A stretch of 64,000 nt of DNA, taken from the NCBI GenBank assembly GCA_947396885.1, contig OX377202.1, positions 108,022,221 through 108,086,220 on the forward strand. Reading direction: 5' to 3'. Shown here in pieces: positions 21,232 to 33,200 of this stretch. This DNA is from Heligmosomoides polygyrus polygyrus. Lineage: Eukaryota; Nematoda; Chromadorea; Rhabditida; Heligmosomidae. A model generated the notes under the pieces. It did no database searches, was not told the origin of the DNA, and was given only the letters and a program-made list of their open reading frames with translations. The position numbers and the translations under genes are program-made. Position 1 is the first letter of the stretch; each line of letters opens with the position of its first letter.

Positions 21232-24200
21232 ACTGCTCTTCGCAGGCTATCTCAAACACACCTTCAGATTTCGACGCCTCGGCACTTTCTGCAGTTGCTT
21301 CTTCTGGTGCCGCGCCTTCGGTGAAGTCTTCTTCGGACATATTCGTTCCTCCCTCAACAACCTGTGCCTTGTTGACCGCGTAGTTGAATTTCGTTATCTC
21401 TTCACCCTTCCCTGGAGCAGTCTGTGTTTCTTCAGTGATGACTTCAGCAGCCGTGACATTCTCTGCGTCCTCAACAGGCATTTCGTAAGGTTTCTGTTCG
21501 CTCATTGTGGTTCCTTCTTCAGCTGCGGATGATTCGGCATCGTTTTTGTTGGAACCCTCTTCTTCTTGAGGAGACTTCTCGAGGTTCACTGGTTTTGCTG
21601 ATTCCTTCTCGCTTTCTGAATTGGTTTTTGGGGTTGAACTCGTTTCGATGCCGACTTCTGATGATTCCTTCTCAGATTTTTCATCATCTGTTATGTCAGC
21701 TTTCTTCGCCTTCTCCATTTCTGTCTCAACTCCTTTCTCGCCGATCTCCTGCTTTAGCTCATGTTTTGGGACTGTGGCTTCCCCTTCCTTTTCCTTGAAT
21801 TCCACTTCTTTCAAAGGCTCTTCTTCCACTTTCGCTTCTGACTTTGATTCAGCGCCTGGTTGTTCCTTCGATGTTTCGCTGGTCTCATGACTATCCGGAA
21901 CGTGATGACTATACGTTTCACCCGATCCTTCACCATGAGGCCCAACCTCGTAACGATCTTCGGCAGCCTTCTTTTCTTCAACTGCAGTAGAAGTAGCAGA
22001 TTCCTGTGTTGTTCCTTCGACTTTCTTGTCGGCGGTTGGTTTCGCTGGAGATTCGCCAGAGCCTTCTCCACCAACTTCTTCCAGAGAGCCGCTGCCTTCA
22101 ACACCTCCGAAAGTCGCTTCTATGGGCGCTGACTCCACGTAGGCGTCCTTTCCTTTCTCCTCGGACTTTGGCTTTTCCACGGTTTCTGCCGCCTTTGGCT
22201 GCTCCAAATTATGGGGCAGAGGCGCAACGGTGGCAGCTGCTGCAGGGATCGCTGTAGCTTCGACGAAGGTTTTACCTGGAAGAACATTGGTGTTAAGCTT
22301 CAGGGAAATCTATCGTCACTAGTGCTAATTCAGCAAGTACCTTGAGGATTTTGATAACCTGCAGGCTGTGCTGTCGTGGTCACGTTTGATGTTGCCTAAA
22401 ACGATGGTTGTTTAGGTACATCTTAATTTGTCGATGCTATTTTCGCGATCTGCACCCCTGATTACCCTTGGGGCGTGTTTCTAGATAACGAGCAACTACA
22501 GTATACCTACCGTAATCGACTAGAGTCTTGATGATGTCATTCTAGTGACCTACTGTTTAGTTACCCCGTTTGCGAACTTGGGCTGCGCTTCGAAATGTGA
22601 CCAACTACGGTATGCCTACCGTAATCGACTAACGATACCTGTCCTTATTGTTTTCGCGATCTGCAGCCCCTGATTACCCCGTTGGCGAAGTTTGAGCGTG
22701 TTTCTCCATGACGACCAACTGCGGTATGCCTACCGTAATCGACTAGTAGTGTCTTGACGATGTCGCTCTAGTGACCTACCCTTTAGTTACGCCGTTTGTG
22801 AACTTGGACTGCGCTTCGAAACTATGACCAACTACCGTATGCCTACCGTAACCGATGAACGATACCTATCGGAGCTGTTTTCACGATCTACACTCCTGGT
22901 TACCCCGTTGGCAAAGTTTGGGCGTGTTCATAGATGACGACCAATTACGGTATCTCTACCATACTCGGCTAGTCGTGTCTTGACGATGTCACTCTAGTGA
23001 CCTACCCTTTAGTTACGCCGTTTGTGAACTTGGATTGCGCTTCGAAACTATGACCAACTACCGTATGCCTACCGTAACCGACGAACGATACCTATCGAAG
23101 CTGTTTTCACGATCTACACTCCTGATTACCACGTTGGCGAAGTTTGGGCGTGTTTCTACATGACGACCAACTACGGTATGCCTACCGTAATCGACTAGTA
23201 GTGTCTTGACGATGTCATTCTAGTGACCTACCCTTTAGTTACACCGTTGGCGAAGCTGCAGTGTATTTGGAGGCTATGACCAACTACGGTATGCCTACCG
23301 TAACCGACGAACGATACCTATCGAAGCTGTTTTCACGATCTACACTCCTGATTACCCCCGTTGGCGAAGTTTGGGCCTGTTTCTACATGACGACCAACTA
23401 CGGTATGCCTACCGTAATCGACTACATAGTCGTGTCTCGACGATGTCATTCTAGTGACCTACCCTTTAGTTACACCGTTGGCGAAGCTGCAGTGTATTTG
23501 GAGGCTATGACCAACTACGGTATGCCTACCGTAATCGACTAGTAGTGTCTTGACGATGTCGCTCTAGTGACCTACCCTTTAGTTACGCCGTTTGTGAACT
23601 TGGACTGCGCTTCGAAACTATGACCAACTACCGTATGCCTACCGTAACCGATGAACGATACCTATCGGAGCTGTTTTCACGATCTACACTCCTGGTTACC
23701 CCGTTGGCAAAGTTTGGGCGTGTTCATAGATGACGACCAATTACGGTATCTCTACCATGCTCGGCTAGTCGTGTCTTGACGATGTCACTCTAGTGACCTA
23801 CCCTTTAGTTACGCCGTTTGTGAACTTGGATTGCGCTTCGAAACTATGACCAACTACCGTATGCCTACCGTAACCGACGAACGATACCTATCGAAGCTGT
23901 TTTCACGATCTACACTCCTGATTACCCCCGTTGGCGAAGTTTGGGCCTGTTTCTACATGACGACCAACTACGGTATGCCTACCGTAATCGACTACATAGT
24001 CGTGTCTCGACGATGTCATTCTAGTGACCTACCCTTTAGTTACACCGTTGGCGAAGCTGCAGTGTATTTGGAGGCTATGACCAACTACGGTATGCCTACC
24101 GAAGTCGACTAGTCGGGTATTGATGATGTCATTCTAGTGACATAGCCCTCAGTTACTACCGTTGGCGAAGCTGCAATGTATTTAGAGGCTATGACCAACT

Positions 24201-27200
24201 ACGGTATACCTACCGTAATCGACTAGTCGTGTCTTGACGATGTTACTCTAGTGACCTACCCTTTAGTTACGCCGTTTGTGAACTTGGACTGCGCTTCGAA
24301 ACTATGACCAACTACCGTATGCCTACCGTAACCGACGAACGATACCTATCGAACCTGCTTTCATGATCTACACTCCTGATCACCACGTTGGCAAAGTTTG
24401 GGCGTGCTTCTACATGACGACCAACTACGGTATGCCTACTGTAATCGGCTAGCCGTGTATTGATGATATCATTATAGCGACCCATCCCTTTGTTACCTTC
24501 GATCAACTACGGTAAGTCTACCGTAATCGATACCTATCGATGTCATTTTTGTCATCTACATACTTTAATTACCACCTGTTGGCGAAGTTTGAACATGTTT
24601 CAAGACGAGCTTTCTTCTAAGAACCTTTCCAGATGCACTTACCCTGTCAGCATTGGACGACGATGGAGAATGAATCTCGCCATTGTCCGTGGGATACGAT
24701 GGGGCATTGCCCTCGGGTGGAGATTTTGGACCTTCACCTGAAGAAATTGTTGTTTTCCAAGAATTGCTACAACGGTTTCATAAAGCAAATGGCTTGCCGA
24801 TGTCTTCCTTATGGTCCAGCTGGTCCTCTTTCTTCACTTCTTCCACGGTCTTGGAGCTCTTCGAAGATTCTTCCTCTGAAGGATACGCCGGTGCGGTGAC
24901 GGACGGCTCCCTTTCTGGTTCTGGCGGCGGTGGTAGATTGTATGACTCCACTACCGTCTAGAATTAGCAACTATAACTCCTTGAGCCATGCACTGCAATT
25001 AATGACAGGTGAATTTACCTGTGCTCTGGGCGGAGAAGATGGTGGATACTTCACGTATACTACATCAGTGCTCACGTCAGGAACAGCGTTTGTACTGTCA
25101 GTAGTCGAAGACACGTCCTTCGGAGGTCCTTCTGGCTTCAGTGGTCGATCGGAAACGGATTTAAACTCCTTACCAGCAGGCCCTTCCACCTTCACAGGCT
25201 CGCGACCATACTCTGCTAGTGGATCTTCTGAAACTGCAGTTCAATCAGCTCTATAATCACAGCTAACGCTAAAAATGCTCCAGATGGCCAAGCGCTGGCA
25301 TCCTTCCTTTCGAGTACTCCCATGAGTTACCTTTGTGGCCTTTAGTGCCCAATGCTTCCTTGGGTCGAATGTGCTTCCGCGGACCCTTCAAACTGCTTGG
25401 TCGCCTCCAGTGCTCTGTGCAAGAGATAATGGCAGGGTGTTCAGTCAAATGAGACAACACAACAAAGAGCGTTACTTTTGCGCCCTTTAGTGGCAGGTGC
25501 GTTGTCCGGTCGGACATACTTCGGTGGTCCATCGGAATCGTGTGGCTCCTTCGTGTGCTCTGTGCAAGTGAATGTAAAACAGTATTCTCATATGCTGCAC
25601 ACTGACGGTGTTACTTAAAAGCACCTCGCTCAATTTAAAAAAAATCCGGTCCTATTTGATATGTGAGTTAGTTATCGCATTGTGACGGGATAACACCTAG
25701 TAACATCTATACAGTGCCGTCCAGATTAGGCGGTTTTATCAATGATGAGAACGTCAATCCTTAGGTCTGATTTTATACTTGCGCCGCTGTGAAGCGCGGC
25801 GGGCTGGTTGGCATAGCTATCGATTTTTCGCGCCGCCCGCATTGTTTTTGGGCCCCGTTTATACTTCCGACGCCGAGCGACGCTACGGCCTGTAGAGCGT
25901 CCAGATTGATCGATCGCGTCGCTCAGTCAATACGGCTACTATGGCCTTGCTTAGTGTGCACGCGATGCGCGACGCAATGCATGCGTAGTGGCCAAATTGA
26001 TCGAGCGACGCGATTGATCAATTTGGCCACGACACATGGCGTCGCGTCGTGCGTCGCGCGCGCACTAAACGAGGCCTATATGTGGCGTCGCGTCGCTCGG
26101 GGTCGAAGTATAAACGGCTCCCTATACCTCGCCGCCTCAAAACGCCTCAATTTGACGGAATTTCGGGTTACTGTATTCAGCGAATCGCGCTTTAGCAGCA
26201 GGGAAGGGCGCGCCGTGGCGCTTTAGCAGCAGGGAAGGGCGCGCCGTGGCACGATCAGCAGATTCGATGAGAAATCGGAGATTTCACCACCGGGATGAAT
26301 TATTTTCCTATGCCCTTTTCATTTTGGTACTCGCGTCTAAAGCGACATGGTAGTGACGAGTTTTCCGGGGTGGGTTGGACGAGTTTTCGCACAGTATGCA
26401 GGCGATCGTTGCGGGACCGACTGGCGGCTGCCACGCAGTCGCAGCCAATCGAGACCTCGTCGGGCTGAACTGTTCCGTGACTCGATCAAGGGTGGGAACA
26501 CAATACAAGGTTTACACACATATAAGACCTTCCATCTCGGGAGGTAACACCAAGTGTACCTATGGTCCTTAGGCTCCACTAAGAGAAGGATAATAGTTTT
26601 AAGTGCGGATTAAAAGAGGTAGGACACTTCTGCTGAAACCATTTTCCGACTTTCTTAAGTTCCTTTTTTTATGTTCCTTTGTTGTTTTTGGACTTGCAGA
26701 CGGAAACGAAAAAAAACCTTCATCAATAAACGATTATAGCATGTTTTATTCCAATACGAAGAAGATTTTACTGCAGTGCTCCTTGCGGCTACAACGTTGT
26801 GGGTGATGTCAGCGCAGAAGGAAACCGTTAGCCACAGAAGGTTTCAAACGTTGCTTCGGAGCGCAAAATACCAAATCCATTGTTATTTAGATAAGCTATT
26901 TAATTTTCAGCTGCTCTTGTAAGCTGGGACCAAGTTGTGGGGCAGCCTCAGGCAATCGAGATTTCTGCTTTAAAATAGAGAACTATTGGTATCTGGTAGT
27001 TAGGGGAAGGGTCACCATAGCATACCGTGAGGTGCGGGAGTGGCGCTATGGTAGTTAGGGGAGGGGTCACCATAGCATACCGTGAGCTGCAGGTGTGGCG
27101 AGTAGCATACATCAAATGTAAATGCAGTCTTATCTCTTATTTTCGATTACAGGTCCGTATTTTGTCTGCTTCCGTATTGGGCGATGGAAGGAGCTCCAGG

Positions 27201-30200
27201 ATGTAGGCAATTTTAACACGGGTGCGTCACTCCAGCCACATCCTGGAGTCCCTTCCCCTGCTTAAATCAAGAGCATAGAACATAGCTATAGCATTGTTTG
27301 TTTGTTTTCCTCATTATAGGTTTGCCATCATTTCTTTTTGTTCGTGTTAGTGACACTTTTTATAACGTGACCCCCCCCCCCACAACTACCATAGCGGCAT
27401 AGTTCGTTATAGCAGACTAAGAAAATCGTTCAACATCTACTGCAGAACTCCGCTTAAATTGAATTTCCACCATCAATGAACAATGTGGACAGGTGTATGG
27501 ATCAGTTCTTCAAAACAAATATAACATGTGAGCCATAGTCAATTCTCTAGTGGAAGCAAAAACAGAAGCTCATTCCCATCCCAACAGTGCAAACGTTTGC
27601 AAACATTTTTAGGGAATTGAGGGTTTTCTATTCCTTCCAGCTCCATGATTGTAGTTACTGCTCATCCCTAGCCTTCGTCTCCTTTTCAATTCAACCTCCA
27701 TAGATTCCTGCTGAGTACAGAAGCTTACGCTCGCCCGTTGGTTCCTTGATGATTGATTGGAGTACTTGGGTCCCGCAACGATCGCCTGCATACTGTGCGA
27801 AAACTCGTCCAACCCGCCCTGGAAAACTCGTCACTACCATGTCGCTTTAGACGCGAGTCATTTTGGTTCCCCAAGAGAGCATCATCTCTAGGTACAGAGA
27901 CGGAGACGGCACGGACAAGGAAGTTCCTTCTTCAAATGTTTTCTACTTTTCTTTCCGTTGCTTATTTTTGTGAGTCTGTTGTGCATGTTTTATTCCAAAT
28001 GTGGGTAAGAGTTACCTGTGATCATTTACTCGATCTTTAACGCTTGTAGATAATAAATGATTGAAGAGGCGTTTACACATTCCTGCAACCGTCTGTTGTT
28101 CGCTCGCTCTTCACTAATTCTGTCGCGGTTCGTCGTCTAAAGACCTTGTTTGGTGCCCCATGATGAGGGAATGACTCATGGACCGTCTCCGACGTCATCC
28201 TCCGCGCACAGTCCGTAGAAGCAGAAGCTCGTGGCTGCGCGTCACTGACGCTCCTCTTCTAGAGACGCAGAGCTCGCCGCCAGCGGCATCGCTGCCCTAT
28301 CCTTAACCATAGCGGCAAGCGGCGTTGCCGCAGAACTCTGTGGGGGCCTTTAGGCATGTGTTATACTTCGGCGACACGTTGGCGACGCTGCGACCTGTCG
28401 ACAATAACCTGTTTCCGACAGCGCTCTCTCGCCTGCACTCTATTTCTCTTGCGCTGAGCGCGGCGCGAGAGAAACAGAGTGCACGCGAGGGAGCGCCGCT
28501 GAGTGCGCCCTCCGCGGCCAGAGGTTCAGCGACAGGCTGTCGACGGCGCTGTCGACAAAAGCGTCGGCGACGGGAGTATAGTACCCCCGCCCCCTGTGAC
28601 GCTGTCGGCAACAGCATCGGCGACGGTGTTGCGCGGGTTGCTACGCACTGCGTCACGTCGCCGAAGTATAACATATGCCTTAACTGCAGTCGCTCAACGG
28701 CACGTCAAATTCGGAGCGCGGCGTGGCCAGTAGCGCTGCTCAACTGCAGCAGTAATGGTCTGGAGTCGAACTGACGCGCTGCGCCACTGCGGGAGTATAA
28801 AAGCGCCCTAAGCTCCGCTTACACTTCTGACGCCGAGAGATGCGACGGCATGTATAGAGGCCATTTTGATCAATTTTCCCCTTGGCGTCATTTGCGGCAA
28901 GGCTGCAGTGCTAGCTCTTGTCACAGGGCAGGCACGCTGAGCTTGCCGCCGGTGGCGAGCGATGCCCGCTGCGCCATCACACTTTCATTTACGAATCGGT
29001 GGTAGTAATGACCCAGACCATTACTGCCGCAGTCGACGCTTTGTCGCCGACAGAGTTCTCTGTGTCGGAAATGGTAGAAACGGTGGACTGGAGCGAGCGT
29101 AGGTTCCGACCGGGAAGAGTAGCGACAGAAGGTTCCGACTGGAAAGAGCGTGCAGCTTCGCCACCATGCTCCTTCACGCCTGCTGCTATCAAAGTGTGGA
29201 GGGGGGGGGGCGACACGGCAAAATGGGGAAGAGACCCGCACAACGCCTTCTTTTGAACGCTCAACCCGAATGTTCCGTCCGTCGCATGCCACTTGCCGTA
29301 AGGGTTGGTTTAGTGTGCGCGCGATGCGCGACGCGATGCACGTGTAGTGGCGAAATTGATCGAGCGACGCGATTGATCGATTCGGCCGCTACAAATGGCA
29401 TCGCGTCGCGCGCCGCGTACACACTAAGGTCCCGTTTATACTTCCGACTCCGGGCGACGCGGCGGCATGTAAAGTGGCCAAATTGATCGATCGCGCAGCT
29501 TAATCAATAAGGCCACAGTACGTGGCGTCGCGTCGCTCGGCGTCGAAGTATAAACGGGGCCTAAACGACCCCTAAAGGTGTGTGGAGGCCATAAATTTGT
29601 GGCAAAGCGGAGAGCGGCGAACGAAAAAAAATTCGTGAAACGCGCCGGTCACGTACACTCGAGTCTTGCTGGGCAAGCAGCAGAGGCACTGTAACCTTTC
29701 TAGGCGGGATCTACTGCTGCTATTCGCTTGCCCGCGTTCTGTCTGTGCTCTAATAGATACCTCTCAGTGGTCGGATAGAGCGCAGACAGTACGCTGCGAC
29801 TGCAACAATGGTGTGAATCGTTATTGCCGTTTATTGCCGCTGCCGCACTTTCAGTGCCGCCGCCGCCCAGAATAGTGCCGGAGAAGTATGATAGTGAAGC
29901 AAGGCACCGCTCGGCAGCAACCCCTGCGTCCCTACCCTGAGCTTAAAGATAGGGTTGCCGCTTTGCCGCAAAAGTGTGCGAAAGCCTTGAGTGGGTTTAG
30001 CGAAAGCAACTACTTACGTTAGTGAATGCCTCTTATTCACCAGTGATCTGCGAAATCTGCTACTATTGGGGAAAAAGCTGAAGATTTCAGCAGGTCAAAG
30101 TTTTACCTTTAATAGCAGGAGCACTGTCGGGTCGAGTATATCGAGGTGGAGCATCGGGCTCGTAAGACGATTTGCGGGGTGCAGTTGGTGAAGAACCTGA

Positions 30201-33200
30201 TAAAACGAAAGGAAGTATCGCTGCTGTTGAGAATTCGACGGGAAAGAAACTAAGGTAGCTAAACCATAACACAAAGACTTTTAAGCACTGTGTATAATCG
30301 AACACCCAGCAGAATCAATTATGGTCACTAATTCGATTTATTTTTGGAGAAAAAAGCCCAAGTGTAAATTAGTCGATACCTCCGTCGGAAACCGCTTCCT
30401 GCGCTTTGACCTTGTTCGCTTCACCAGAAATTTTTGACGCTTTCGGTAGATCACTTTCGTCTGTAAATCATGAGTATAGCTATTCTTTGCTAGGCCGTAT
30501 ACAAGATATAAGAAACTGGTGGAGACATACTCTATAGAGTGTCAGTCAAGTACTGAATATTTTTGAATAACATTGTTCCTCGTTCACAACGCTGATATAT
30601 GTAATATGTTTATACTGTCGTGTGTGTAATGAACTGTCCTGTCCCCTCAGATTTATTCGCGTGGGGCCTCTTGGGCCCTTAAATAATAAAGCACAAGGGT
30701 AAACATACGAATGTCTTTATTAACAGCGAATAGAAAGCATAAACGTTAACAAGGGGCCATGAGGAGAAGGTTCGGGGGGGGGGGGGGGTGGCGGCAGGGT
30801 ACTGAGGATCGGGACCTCCTCAGGACCGTGGAGGCGTTGGAGCCAGCGCTACACAGCCGGCGATCGGACTAAGAGAACTCCGCATCATTCCTAGAGGTTC
30901 TTTTATATCCTTCAGCCAGTGGGATGAGACAACGGCTGTCACTGTTGCAACATGCTGAAGACAGTCGAAATTTGATCCCGGAATAGATGCGTATTCTCAT
31001 CACACGTGGCTTGTTCTTTCGACCTTTGCTGCTGCTTGACCTCAGTGCCGACCTGGGCTTCGGTCGGTGCTCAGAGCCCGGATTCATCAACGATTTACCG
31101 GCCAGTAACGATGGAACTTGATAACGATTTGTCAATGCGCGATGTAATAGGTTTCCGGTGAAAACCGTCGGTTACTTGGCTAAAACGTCAGGTAGACGAC
31201 ACGATAAGTACCGGAAATGCTCTACCGCTAATTTGTGACACATTGGCGACGAGTTGGGTGCGCTGCCGAGTATAGTCGGACGCATGCGCGGCATCCTTCA
31301 CGGCCTCTTTCGTGAATCACAAGGGCCGGTAAGTTTCTAGCAAGGATGTGCAGTTAGATGAAGTTAGATGAATGTTGGGTAGCGATTTATCGACTCCTTT
31401 GTTGGTGAATCCGGGCCAGGGGTTGGTCAGTCGTCCTTTCGAGAGCTTTGGTGAAGGGCTGTCCTTAGAAATGAAGATAGAGTACGAATGAGACTTCGAC
31501 TACCGAGAACACGCCCTTTATAGACCTAGAGTTACTGTTGGGCATGAAGTTCACAATTATAGCCCAGACTTCGACCGCCTTGAGCGTAGCCTCAGACACT
31601 GGGAGACTCCACCTGCAGGTAAAAATGACGTATATTTGACGTCACAGGCGACCTGTACGAGCTATCCTTGGGCGGAGTTTCAGTGAGCGGTCCACAACCG
31701 GTCACTACTCCGCTCGCGTCAAAAGATACGCAAGAAATTGCATGTCTTAAGGGTTGGGCACACTCGGCAGCGGCTTTAGTGCGTCAAAAACGGGGCGGGG
31801 CGTCGCTCTCAGGCTCAGGACATGTTTCCGGTGAGGGGCGATCGTTCATCCTTTCTCTGGTGTCGGCAATGGACCACTGCCAACCATCGCTCAGCTGACC
31901 GGTTGGCTGGTTTGGTTGAGGAAAGGGCTTTCCTATCTTACTTATCTTATCTCTTGCTCAGGAGCAATAGCGTTAGCTTCACGGAATGACCGAGCTCATT
32001 CCGTGAAGGTGACGCTTGCAGCGCTGACGCTCGGCGTCAACGCTGAAGCGAAGTGTGCCGTAAGTGCGCCGCCACCAGTGACGAAGAAACGCGTAATCTG
32101 CGTCTCTGCCCTATTCTTCATCATTGGAGCTGCGTCAAGCAGCAGGAGTGTGCCCAGCCCTTTAAGAGATCGTTTAGTGCGGTAGATCTCATTCACACGA
32201 TTGGTAGGACGAGGTAAATACGCACAATCCGGTTGGTTTCTGTAGCTATTTTTGACTTAAACTGCTTACTCAATCTATTTAGAGAAAACACAAGGACCAA
32301 GAAGACTAAAGAGGTGATGACCAGGTGCGAAGGAGGTGAAGCTTCCGAGAATAGCAAAATATTCCGATGAAGTGTTTAAAAATACGATATCTTATTAGGT
32401 GAACCTACCAAGATCTCCTATCATCATTACGATGGATATTTCACGCTAAGTTCCCGGAGCAGACACCAAATCTAAGTCTACTAACCCTGATCTGAAGAGT
32501 ACGTGTGAAAAACAAGGTGACAAGATTCATGTCCTTTTCAAAAACCCACTTTTAAGTTCCACCCTAGATACCGCACTACGGTCATGTCTAGGTCTTTGAC
32601 CGCTCACCTCTAGGTCAAAATCAGGTCGCCTGCAAGTGCTCTGGTAGTTCCCCCACTTTCAACTACAGATGACCTCTCCCAGTGTTTGAGTACTTGACGA
32701 AAAGGAATTTCCACATGGAACCGACATACAGTATGGACAACGCGTCAACAGGCTGCAACCATAGAACCTTAAAGTATTGGAGAACAATAATTTACAACAC
32801 CTCCTCTATTATGGAGCACTTCTTGGCAAACCGAGCGGGTGCTGAGCACGCACGCTGAGGAAGAACAATCTATTACCTATAGGCTAACTTAGCTCTTTGT
32901 AAGCCATGGAAAATCAAAAGGGACTACATTTTCCAGGTTTTAGTGGACAAGCCCATTACCCGCCCATTGCCCGACCATCGCTAAGACCCTCATTTTCTCG
33001 CGAAGCGTAAATAGTGGGCGTAACCATTGCGCACTACGGCGCTACTCACCAACAATTGTCTGAGTATATTAATGTCTCCGTTTTTAGGAAATCTGTTAGG
33101 GTCCTTTGTTCATACTTCGTGACAAGAGCAAATCATGTCCGTGTGAAACATGGACATCCATTAAAACCCAGCGCGCGCAGCGGAAAAGTGTTCATACTTG

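Noticed and set aside
21182..21261. Extension of the acidic protein to YLFIYLFIYLF-stop
   Set aside because: The hydrophobic tail is translated AAAT microsatellite. A good donor (GAAG/GTGTGT) of the right phase lies before it, and an in-phase exon follows at 20118-20075.
22440..24560. CRISPR-like array of repeats and spacers
   Set aside because: Units are contiguous and about 115 bases long, the intervening parts are themselves repeated, and there are no cas genes. The context is an animal intron.
28303..29486. Cluster of 90-150 codon frames on both strands
   Set aside because: They coincide with palindromic elements and GC-rich flanks, mirror each other and have no domain or splice context.
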